Below are positions 50,247 through 60,125 of a stretch of DNA of 64,000 nt, one piece after another. The notes under the pieces are model-generated. The model searched no databases, was not told the DNA's origin, and saw only the letters and a program-made list of their open reading frames with translations. How positions within the stretch are numbered: the stretch's first letter is position 1; every line of letters starts with the position of its first letter. Position numbers and translations under genes: made by a program. The DNA is taken from assembly GCA_013398055.1 (NCBI GenBank), contig VZRS01010773.1, forward strand, positions 301,418 through 365,417, written 5' to 3'. The stretch is from Ifrita kowaldi. Lineage: Eukaryota > Chordata > Aves > Passeriformes > Cinclosomatidae.

Positions 50247-50696
50247 AAAATTATAGAATGGTTTGGGTTGAAATGGACCTTGAAGGTCATTAGTTCCAAC
50301 CTCCCTGCAGGGAGTAGGGACAAGTTCCACTAGACCAGGTTGCTCAAAACCCCATCCAACCTGAACTTAAACGTTTCCAGGGATGGGGCATTCACAACTT
50401 TCCTGGGCAACCTGTTCCAGTGCCTCACCACCTGCAGTAAAGAATTGCTTCCTTGTATCCAATCTTAATCCACCTTCTTTTAGTTCAAAGCTATTACCCT
50501 TTGTCCTGCCCCTATAGGCCCTGTTAAAAAGTCCCTTTTCATCTTTCTTTTAAGCTCCTCTTAAAGAATTAAAAGGTGGTAGACAGGCTCCCTGGAATCT
50601 TTTATTTTCCTTGCTGAACCTCAACCCCCTTAGCCTGTCTTCATAGGAGAATTGTTTCATGGCCCTCATATGATCAGTTTATATGTTCTTGACTGC
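50247..50696 (-). mobile_element. CR1 LINE fragment, left part, split by LTR
   Basis: It starts with a cataaaattatagaatggtt tail and reads as a reverse-complement CR1 3' end: a ccctgcagggagtagggaca block, caacctgttccagtgcctca, and cttagcctgtcttcatagga. It stops at the LTR start, and weak CR1-like similarity resumes after 51844. Confidence 0.88.
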
Positions 50697-51844
50697 TGTG
50701 AGAGACTGAAACGGTTAATGGCCTAAACCATGATTGCTAAAATCATCGAAGGACTTTTGTTTACTGTAGCAAACAACAGCTGTCCATCTGCAACCACCAA
50801 AGCCCACTCCTTCCCAAATACTAACTGGAATTTGTTCTGTGACAGGAACTTGAGATAAGGGGGATAGTATTGTCTAATCATCCCAGGTCTGGGGAGAAGA
50901 ATGTATCCACAAGTGATACTGGAAGAGAGACTGGAATACTGATGCCTCAAACATTCAGGGGGGAAGCTGCTGATGTGCAAATTAGCTGCCCAGGTGCAAA
51001 GGGGAGCCCAGCCCACCTCAGGCTACAGCTGGGTGTTGAGGGTGATAAGGGAAGAGGCAAACCCTGCAGGTGGGAACTGTCTCCTTGTCCTTACTCAGGT
51101 GAAGTCAGCTGTGGTAACTCCCCTGTTGGGGAAGTGCTGGGACATCCACACATAGCCTGAAGGTGTTCATCTCTGCTGATGGGCCATAATGGGCCGTAAT
51201 GGACTCAAGTGAACTGGTGTAACAGGCAGCTGTATGGTCTTAGAAGTTGTCAAAGACACCCAGATTGTCCCTGATGCACAACATTACATCATCTGCTTGA
51301 AATTCCCTGCACCTGGGGAGGGACCTGGGTATGATATGACATGATACACAATGGATGGTAGTCTTCTGTGGGATTTCTCCCCATCAATTCTTCAGGATGT
51401 CCTTCCCTCACCCCCAACTACCACTACTATTTTGGGACCCTCTTTCCCCCTCCACCACCTGGTGGATGTGAACTGCAGCCGCCACCTCAACCACGACTAC
51501 AACCACCGCTTCAACCAACAGACATCAAAATGGCAACAACCAAGTCCGACTGCGAGGCCTACGCACTATGGGTAGTAAGATCTTTCTACTCTTATCCTTT
51601 CTTTCTCTTTCTTATGCATTTTCTTAAGTGATGCTTTTATGCTTTTATATTGTCATGTTACTATAGATAACAACCAAAATGGCTACATATCTGTTTTTCT
51701 GTTCAACCAAATTGTTCCACAATAAACCCTACATGTGTGTATCTACAAACACTGATCACTCAGTGTTGTTTCAGTCTAATCCATCCCAAGGGGTCTATTA
51801 ACAAGAACCTGGTTTACTTTTGCCTTCTAGGGTGGGTTGTAACA
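50697..51844 (+). mobile_element. 1,148-bp solo LTR inserted in a CR1
   Basis: The termini are tgtgagagactg and gggttgtaaca (TG...CA). A canonical AATAAA stands at 51721-51726, followed by a U5-like segment of about 115 bp. The flanks are actgc (50692-50696) and actat (51845-51849), which differ by two transitions and could be a decayed 5-bp target-site duplication. CR1 sequence precedes it and appears to continue after it. A ccacc/caacc-rich stretch at about 51405-51530 lies upstream of the poly(A) signal. Frames inside it (for example 50870-51160) are not genes. Confidence 0.75.
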
Positions 51845-51890
51845 ACTATATCCACTCCTTCACTGTCTTATGGCCCAGACATGATTGCAC
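51845..51890 (-). mobile_element. Probable continuation of the split CR1
   Basis: The sequence tccactccttcactgtctta followed by ggcccagacatg resembles the CR1 stretch expected next after the block interrupted at 50696. It is short and diverged, so the assignment rests mainly on position. Confidence 0.45.
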
Positions 51891-52187
51891 ATACATGTAT
51901 ATCAAAAACACATGCATACACAAATTATTGTGTTTGAATGAATGAAGTTGGTTCATATTAAGAAATGCTAAAGAAAGGGACAATGAGATCTTGCATATAC
52001 TGCAGGAAGCTTTATCAGATACAGTGGATTTATTCTGGGAAAAGTCAAATATCATATTTAAATTAAAAATAATATGTAATAATCTGTTGAGTGCTATCAC
52101 TGAGTGAAATTAAAAAATAATAAAAAGTATTATAACAATAGATAATAAAATAGTTTGACATAAAAAAAATTAAACAAGGAAAATTTG
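51891..52187. other. AT-rich non-coding stretch
   Basis: Nothing classified. It contains many a/t runs just left of the CpG-dense island. Confidence 0.5.
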
Positions 52188-52345
52188 TGGCGGTGGCCCA
52201 TGTGCCTTCTGGCCCGGAGCTGATCTCCTGGGTCCGATATCCGCCCAGAGACAATGATTGCATGGATGTAGAATCCATTGAAAGCAGCTCAGANTCACTG
52301 CTTAAAATAAAAAACCATGTAACTTATGAAAAATACTCATCTGGA
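52188..52345. other. CpG-dense coding-like island, identity unknown
   Basis: In otherwise AT-rich DNA, 52188-52260 is GC-rich with several CpGs (gtggcggtgg, ggcccggag, ggtccgat, atccgccc). On the plus strand a frame runs without stops from the TAG at 52151 to the TAA at about 52356, including VAVAHVPSGPELISWVRYPP and then DNDCMDVESIESSS; its codons look coding-like and it has no start codon. Two minus frames are also open: one starts with ATG at 52278, and another contains HAIIVSGRISDPGDQLRARR. On the minus strand a good splice-acceptor-like tttttattttaagcag precedes it (plus about 52297-52312). A single N lies at 52294. I cannot name the protein. It could be an isolated exon, a processed-pseudogene scrap or a retroelement piece. 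Confidence 0.35.
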
Positions 52346-54124
52346 AACAAAGTTTAAGTGTTCCATTACCAATGGATAAGATGTCAATACTGTCCAAGGT
52401 CTCCAAATCAAGTACAAATATGCACCAAAGGTCTGATATTAGTCAAAAAAAGAAAGTCATGGTATCTTCAAGTAGCCAGAGATATTTTTAACTTGAGAAA
52501 AAAATGTGTGTACACAACCATGTCTCTGTCATTCAGCAGCTGTGATTTTGCTTTTATTGCATCCTGCTCAGTACTATACTTTCAGAGAACAATCTTGGAG
52601 TATAATACAGTTGAGACACTTATGAATTTTTGCTCTTGTATTTGTGAGTATCATGGGAATAGTTGTAGGAAAAAAGTAGGTTAATTAAAGTACTAGTTGA
52701 TATTGTCCATTGTCCTTTAAAGACTATTAATAAGTCAATGCAAATTTTGTCTCTGAAATCTTGACAAATATGTAATTTATTGATTTCTGGTCTTTTCCAT
52801 ATAATAGGGCTTTTTTATCAATCAAAAAATTTGTCCTTTCTACCAACTAGTGTCAAAACCAGTATCATCTCATTGGAGAAGTGCTCTAAAGAGTGAAGCC
52901 TTTGAGAAGCTATTAAAAGGAAAAAAAACAATGATAAAAATATTACCTTTTTTAAACCTTTATTAGCTTTCATTTCATGTTTAAATAAACATGAAAGCCA
53001 TTGTCGCAGTATGTTACAAATGAACAAGGTACTTGACGTGTATTTTCAAACAAGATCAGAAGAAGCCAAAAGATCAGAGTTTAACCTAGAACCAGTAAAT
53101 GCTTAAAGAATTAAATTAATGCAACGAAAACAAAACCGAATAAACAACCTAAAAACTGAAAAGAAATTCAAATAAAACAGTAAATGAACAAATAGTAGAG
53201 GGTAATAAAAGCATACATCTACTATATATGATTTGTGAATGAAAATGTTCTGGAGTGACTAAGCAAAATATCCTCTCAAAAAAAACCAAAACCAAAAAAC
53301 CATACTCTGATAAAGAACACCTGTCAGGAAATGGTCTGAACTGAGCTGTCTTGAGAAGCATAAATACTTTACCTCTGCAGAAAGGAAGAGTTTCAAACAA
53401 AATTTGTGCTTAGTATTAGTTACCAGGAAAAAGTCATGTGTATGTCTTTGTTTGAGAAAAGGTCTTGGGAATTGCTAGACAAAAGCCTCCTGTTTTGTAG
53501 CCAGTAGATAGGGGCTCCTCCCTTAGCCTACATACATTTGACAGAAAAAAACAGTGTCTCTAGCTGCAGCTCAGGTGTCAAAACTTAGCATTAACATGAA
53601 ATGTAGTGGAGATATATAGCACAAAAATATTAGAACAAAACAATTTGAACTAAGTGGCTTTAAGAGAACATTTTAGAAACAAAAAGAGAATGAAGAAATC
53701 AGAAACAAATACTCAAAGTGAACAGAGGTCAGATAAGGCTATGCAGGCTTTGGACAGAATCATGAGGGAAAATTTATCATACCAATACAAAAGAAGTACA
53801 CCTTTCTATCTTTTTGAATTTATGTTCACCTTTAAGAACTTTCAATGGATTAGCTCTGTCTAACAAACTCCCACTAAATTACTTGCTCACTCTTCCCTTA
53901 GCAGAATGAATGAGGAAATAAGTACAGAAATAACAAAGTTTGTGGGCCAAGATGAAGACAGGGACATTATTTATCACCACAGGCAAGACAATATTAGCTT
54001 GTGGAAGGTTAACTGAATTTATTGAGAGTCAATATTAAAATGTAGTTACTAATTCAGGTAGTGGAAAACAGAAGGAAAAACATTAAGACAACACCTTTCT
54101 TCCTCTCCTTTTCCAGGCTCAACT
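52346..54124. other. AT-rich non-coding stretch
   Basis: No gene or named repeat is seen. A 108-codon frame (52358-52684, plus) has no recognisable domain. Confidence 0.5.
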
Positions 54125-54545
54125 TGTCTCCTTCACTCCTAACTCCTCTGTCCTCCCCTAAGTAGTGCAGAGGAGATGGGGGACAGGGCAGGTGCAGTCA
54201 GTACCTTGTGGTCTCTCTCTGCCACTCCTTCCTCTCATGCTTTGCCCTGCTCCAGTGTAGAATGCCCACAGGTTCCAGGGGAAAATCCAGTCCTCAATGG
54301 GTCTCCACATCTTCTCCACCTTTGTGATCCCTCCTCTCTGTAACAATTCCTGCCCTTTCTTTAGTGCACTTTCCCAGAGGTGCCACATCCATATCAAACA
54401 GGCTAAACAGTGTCTTGCAGTAGGTCCTTTAGAGCCAGCTGGAACCAACTGGAAGTGGCTGGCACCTGCAAATGGCAGTCCCTGGACTCTTCTTCCAGAG
54501 GCCACCCTTGCAGCAGCTTCTACCTTTGTATCTACACCCAGTGCA
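54125..54545. mobile_element. Endogenous-retrovirus internal fragment (probable)
   Basis: The segment has blocks such as ctgctccagtgtagaatgcc, cacaggttccaggggaaaat, ctttcccagaggtgccacat and cagaggccacccttgcagca. I recognise these as diverged copies of a widespread avian ERV internal region that usually lies outside pol. No intact frame is present: the 115-codon minus frame and 92-codon plus frame both cross it without known domains. The retroviral pol fragment at 55240-55885 lies about 700 bp to the right and may be part of the same old provirus. Confidence 0.5.
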
Positions 54546-54605
54546 GAATTTAACAGACTTCAAAAATATAAATGAAATTGTAAATACTAGTGTTGAAGTT
54601 CTGTC

Positions 54606-54705
54606 ATAGAACCACAGAATGGTTTGGTTTGGAAGGGGTCTTAAAGATCATCTAGTTTCAAACCCCCTGCCATGGACAGAAACACGTTCTACTAGACCAG
54701 GTAAT
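54606..54705 (-). mobile_element. CR1 LINE 3' end scrap
   Basis: About 100 bp beginning cagaaccacagaatggtttg-like sequence (from 54606), then gtcttaaagatcatctagtt and ctagaccaggta. This is the reverse complement of a CR1 3' terminus. It lies between the two retroviral internal pieces, so it may have inserted into them. Confidence 0.85.
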
Positions 54706-55239
54706 GCCATGATAAAAATGAAAAAAATGCTCTGAAAGAGTGACGTAGAATCCCAAAGGCTGAATTCTACTTCAATTTCAGGGATGAATTGGAGTTGTCT
54801 TATTAGATGTTAGTTATCTATGTGGATGTTAGAGGTTCTCTGTTTTGGCATGGTTTGTAGCCATTGGAAGAGCTCTCAGAAGGCCCTTACAATATAAGCC
54901 CTTCTTTAGTCAAGATAGGTTAAATGGGAACATTGTCACAGGCTGTCAGCTCTTTTTAGCTATGCTTCTGGTGCTGAGCAGAATTGATTCTAACTGAAAA
55001 AAAATTATTTGGAATCTACAAGTTGATCTTTAGTAGTAAGGGGTTAAATACACCAATATTCATAAATGCTTAATAAAATGGATTTTAAAAAGAAATGGCT
55101 GCCAGCATACATCAAAGAATTCTATAAATGTTTCTGTACATTCTGGTTTTCAAGTGGTTTATAATGGTAACTAAAACAATATTTGCTAGGAGTTTTTAAA
55201 TAATGGTGATTACCTTGGCAGGTTTGTGGAAGTGTGATT
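54706..55239. other. Unclassified non-coding stretch
   Basis: No feature is recognised between the CR1 scrap and the pol remnant. It could be degraded retroviral sequence. Confidence 0.4.
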
Positions 55240-55885
55240 TAGTCAATCAGTCAGGCCTCCCCATATAAATATTTCAGTCATCATCCTCCACAGCAAAGAG
55301 GTTGTCAGTTTTTTTTCAGTTGGAGTATAGCTCAGATCCTCTGTATCCTTGACTCCAGAAGCCATGGGGTCGACCTCGAGTCTCCCCTGGTGCTTTTCAC
55401 CAGAGCCTCCAGTAAAGGTCATTCTCTCCAACTGCAGTGTAGAGCACATTTTAACCTCTTGCCCTGTCCAGGCTGGCCCGAGGGCTATCTCATGCTGATT
55501 TGTTTAATTGCTTGTCTTTGCTCAGGGCCTCTCTTGAAATAATTTTCCTTCCTGGTCACCTAATAGAGAGGGCTGACAATCAGATTGTAATTTGGAATAT
55601 GCATTTTCCAAAAAACCACAACACCCAAGAATGGTTATGTTTCCTTTTTGCTAGTTGGTGGAGACATTGCTGTTATTTTGTTGATCGCATCTATTGGGAT
55701 CTGATGACATCCACCTTGCCATTTTATTCCTAAAAACTGGATGTTGGTCCCTTGAGCTTACTTTGTTTAATGGCAAAACTGCCTTCAGAAGGACTTGGAC
55801 TATTTTATTTTTCTTTTTGTCAGAAGATGCTGCCCCACACAACGATATCATCAGTGTATTACAGGTGTTCCAGATGTTCACCCTG
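55240..55885 (-). pseudogene. Degenerate endogenous-retrovirus pol fragment
   Basis: Read leftward, the minus strand carries a short RT segment with a Y-T-D-D box (plus about 55842-55859), the catalytic YxDD motif of retroviral reverse transcriptase, followed by hydrophobic residues. Downstream on the same strand come lysine-rich and then tryptophan-containing stretches consistent with the RT thumb/connection region. The last open piece is 55243-55449. The reading shifts between frames several times and contains stops, so no functional protein can be made. Type (ERVL-like) is inferred from resemblance to the common avian element. No adjoining LTR is visible. Confidence 0.7.
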
Positions 55886-57952
55886 TTCCAGTACAGTGTG
55901 AAATATATATGTTAAATATATATTTTACCTTAATTTCTTTTTTTGAAACTATTCACAAAGTCTTTGTATCTTTATTTTTCTTGCTAAACCTAAAATTGAG
56001 TGTGCCCTATTTTAAATGTACATTACATAGGTAGCTGAGACACAACTATTTTTAAAAATTATATGATAGAATATTCTGAGTAGAACAAATCAATTTTCAC
56101 ATTATATAATCCTCACATAAGTTTCGAGCATTTCCAAATTGGAATTAGAATGAAAATTCTCAAGAATATGTATGGTAAATTTATACGGTATTATAACTAT
56201 TGACTCGGGGACAAAGTAGGAAGCTGAGAGAAGCTGTAAAAAATGTGCTATTATGCCTTAAAATTTTGACACACTTCTCACAACAAATCAGTGAATAACT
56301 CTAAGAATCCACTTCATATAGACACAGTATATACCATCTCACAATATTTGAATCCATGTGATGACTTTTATAATATGAAACACTTAGCCTCACATTCTTT
56401 TCCAAAGTAAAAATGTATGGTTTATGAACTACTTATGAAGTTTATATCAAAAAATGTTCCTCAGATATGATACAGAATCACTGCAGTTACTGTGGTGGCT
56501 TAAGGTTTGTTTCTACTTTAAAATAAATCTGCAGCAAATCAAGTATTTCCATTAATGATCTACAGCACTATTAACGTCATTGAGTTAGAGCATGTTTAAT
56601 TGAAATTAATGGTGAATTTTTGGGCTTTGTTCTTTATGTTGATTGTAAGCAACAACAGAGATAGATATAATAGAAGATGGGACCCTAACAGAGCCTCTGA
56701 AGGGTTATTTATTTTACTTGACAAATAGATAGCCAAGATAGGCAGATACACATTTAGATATGCCTGTCTCACCATTAATGGTGAAGGCAGCTTAGATTTT
56801 GTGGTACTTATTGACATTATTTAGGAAGACAGCATAGGCAGACAGCAAGATTTCTTGAGCTTGCCATACCATCTCTTGATTTCATATTAAAAATGTTAAT
56901 TTAATTATTATAACACTTACTAATATCCAATAAAATAAATCACACTGTCACATAAAATATTGTGTCTACTAAGCTGTATCCCACTTATTTATCCACTATT
57001 CTAGAGATAGTATCTTTTCCCAAGAAGACAGCATAGGGAACCTGTCTTGATGCTGTCTGATATTTTATTTAATGGAAAGTTTAGAACACTTTGCTGAGGG
57101 TATTTACTATGTATTAATTTTTGCTGTCTCTGTAAAGATGGGGTTTCTTTTCTGTTTCCTAATAGCAGTTCACTGGCACTTTATCAGTTACTGAAGACCT
57201 GTCTAAATTTTGACACACTAGAATCTTAGGAAACCTTATACTACCATAAATTAAGCAAATGAAAAGACCACTATTAATGGTCTGCCACACCTATAAAACT
57301 CAGGCACTTCATATCCCTTTCAAACATTTTACTGTAGATCACAATTCACAAAAGTCTGGCTTGACAGACAATACAAGGCAGTGGCTGACAGACAGGGAAA
57401 ATAAATCCCTATTATACAGATATAGCACTCTAATGAGCTACACAGTCTGCATGCTTACTTACCAACCATCAAAAGTTGTGAGCTAGACACCAGCAGGCTT
57501 TGTGCAGATAGCTAGGCTTTACATGGGCTGAAAAAGAATATGGTTCAAAATGTTCAGGGATGTTTAATTTCTAAAACAGTTCTGTAAGACTAGTTTTATC
57601 AACTAAGTATGATTAATTTAGACAAAAACGAGATGTGTCACTGCTCTGAAGTGTACATCTAATTCAAAAGTTACTTTATATTTCCAATGTTATATTTCTT
57701 ACAGGTTATTATTGGATAGTTCACTTCATAGTTTATTTATTTACTACTTAGAGTCCCAGCAAATTTACGAATGCAAAAGCTTGAATAGTAGTTCACTTTG
57801 GAAGACTTTTCATACAGAAAATAATGAGATATGTCTCCTATACAGACAACAATGTGATCTGTTAGCATCTTTGGCAACCTGCATTTTAATATACATCTGT
57901 AGAATAGCAAGATATGGCAGATGAAAAAACATGATAAATTGATTACATCTGC
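55886..57952. other. AT-rich non-coding stretch
   Basis: No gene or recognisable repeat is seen. Frames are short and random. Confidence 0.5.
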
Positions 57953-58440
57953 CACAGAATCACAGACTGGTTGAAGCTGGAAGGCAGCCCTGGGTGTCAT
58001 GTGGTCCACCTTCCCAAGTCCGGAACAGGTTGTTCAAGGACCATATCCAAAACAGTTTTTGAATAAGGATGGAGACTCCTTAGCCTCCCTGGGCAAGCTG
58101 TGCCAGTGCTCAGTCACATATTAAAGTGATTCCTTATGTTTAGATAGAGCGTCCCGTACTTCAGTTTGTGTCTATTGCCTCTTGTCTTGTCAGTGGATGA
58201 GAGCTATCTTTCTTGCACCTTCCCTTCAAATTTTTATACGCATTGAGAAGATCCCCCTCTGCCTTCTCTTCTGCAGGATAAACACAGCCAGGTGTCTCAG
58301 CATCTCATCATATGAAAAGTGTGCCAGCTCCTTAATCATCCTAATGGACCTTTTTTGGGTTCTCCAGTAGCTCCATATCTCTGCTGTCCACTATGTCCCT
58401 GTGTTGCTTTTAGTGAGGAGCGTCAGACTGAACACCCCTT
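57953..58440 (-). mobile_element. CR1 LINE, 3' part of a split minus-strand copy
   Basis: It starts cacagaatcacagactggtt and continues through the reverse-complement CR1 3' region: a cctccctgggcaagctgtgc block, gccagtgctcagtcacatat, and ctcagcatctcatcatatga. Similarity fades near gtcagactgaacacccc, where a plus-strand CR1 begins. The missing continuation appears at 59626, to the right of that inserted element. Confidence 0.9.
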
Positions 58441-59620
58441 GTTAGTAATAGTCAATGTGACTTCACCAAGAGGAAGTCATGCTTGACCAACCTGATAAAC
58501 TTGTACTATAAAGCGACTGGTCTGGTAGATTGGGAGGGAGCAGTGGATGCTGTCTATCTGGACTTGGGGAACACCTTTGACGTTGTCTCTCTTTATACTC
58601 TCATAGAGAGGCTGTTGATGTAAAGGCTGGATGACCAGACGGTGAGGTGGATTCAAAATCGTCTGAATGACCCAGCTCAGAGTGCAGTGGTCAGCTGCAC
58701 CAAATCTAACTGGAGGACAGTGACTAGTGGTCCACCCTAGGGGTCAATACTGCATCCAATCCTCTTCAACATCGTCATCAATGATCTGGGTGATATAGCA
58801 AACTGTACTCTCAGCAAGTTTGCCGACAGTACTGAACTCAGGTGAGTGGCTGGTGTGCCAGAGGGTTGCACTGTCATCCAGAGGGACCCCAAAAGGCTCC
58901 TTGACAGGAACCTCATGAAGTTCAACAAGGAGAAGGGCCAATTTCTGCACCTGAAGAAGAACAACCCCATGCACTGGTATACGGTAAGGGTACAACCAGC
59001 TGGAAAACAACATTGCAGAAAAGGACGGGGGGGTCCTGGTGGAAACCAGGTTTAACATGAGACACAATGTGCATTTGCTGCAAGGAGGCAAAGAGTGTCC
59101 CGGGCTGCTTTAGGCAGTGTATTGCCAGCAACTCAAGAGAAGAGGTCCTCCCTCTTTATTCATTGCTGCTGAACCCATACCTGGAGTATTGTGTTCAGTT
59201 ATGATCTCCCCAGTACGATAGAGACATGGACATACTGAAAGGTGAACAAAGAATTGGAGCATCTTTCCTGTGAAAAAGAAGAGAGAGCTGGGGTTGTTTG
59301 TCGTGGAGAAGACTCAGAAGAGATCTCCTCAATGTATAAAAATACCCCAAGGGAAGGTGCAAAAAGGTTGGAGACATGGTCTTTTCAGTGGTGCTCTGGG
59401 GGCAGGACCAGAGGCAATGGACATAAACTACAAAACAGCAGGTTTAGTGCAGACATAACAAAACACTTTTTACTGTGAGAGTGACAGCACTGCTGCACAT
59501 TGTTCAGAGACTGGAGACCCTCCCCTCCTAGGAGATAATATCTAGATGTGGTCTGGGGCAATCTGCTCTAGATGGTTCTGCTTGAGTAGGTGAAGTTGGT
59601 CACGATGGCAAGCAGAGGTT
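58441..59620 (+). mobile_element. CR1 LINE inserted into another CR1
   Basis: Plus-strand CR1 from the middle of the RT domain (caatgtgacttcaccaagag, gtcatgcttgaccaacctga) through a decayed metal-binding box reading F-A-D-S (58819-58830; the canonical box is FADD), cctcatgaagttcaacaagg and cccatgcactggtatacg, to a 3' region with gcaatggacataaacta and tactgtgagagtgacagcac. Stops and frameshifts are frequent. It is flanked on both sides by parts of an opposite-strand CR1. Confidence 0.9.
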
Positions 59621-59625
59621 TTCCA

Positions 59626-60125
59626 ATCTCAGACATGTGCTTCTAAGACTCTCTGACACAGTGCTCCAAATGGGGCCAATAGCAATGCTGTGCAAAGGGG
59701 AATGAACGTCTCTGTTGACCTGCTGTCAGTACTTTGCCTAATGCAGATCAGGATGGCACCAGCCTTCTTTTCTGCAAGGGCATTCCCAGTCCTTTTCTGA
59801 AAATGCATCCCCAGTCCTTTTCTGAAAACGCATCCCCAGTCCTTTTCTGAAAACCTGTGATCTAGCTGGCCAGCCCTCAGCATTCCAATGATGCATGAGA
59901 TTATTTCTCCTTCAGTGCAGAATCTTGCACTTCCATTTGTTAACTTTTTGTGAGGTGACTTTGTGAATTCATGCTGACTACTTACAAATAGCTTCTTGTC
60001 CTTAATGTATCTGGAAATGGTTTCCAGGATTAGTTGCTTCATCACCTTTCCAAACATCAGTGTGAGGCTGACCAGCCTGGATTCCTCTTTCCCTTTTTGA
60101 AGATACCAGTATTGACTCAGAGACG
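59626..60125 (-). mobile_element. CR1 LINE, 5' part of a split minus-strand copy
   Basis: The plus strand continues the interrupted minus CR1 from ctctgacacagtgctccaaa. On the minus strand an open frame (59629-60177, 182 codons) includes YLQKGKEESRLVSLTLMFGK and ETISRYIKDKKLFVSSQHEF, the amino-terminal RT region of CR1. It then jumps to a much later CR1 region (NGSARFCTEGE), so most of the RT palm is deleted. A 25-bp triplication at 59781-59855 extends the frame artificially. Confidence 0.85.
59781..59855 (+). repeat. 25-bp unit repeated three times
   Basis: Three adjacent units (59781-59805, 59806-59830, 59831-59855) share ccagtccttttctgaaaa with small differences (cattccc/catcccc; atg/acg/acc). 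They lie inside the minus-strand CR1 remnant. Confidence 0.92.
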
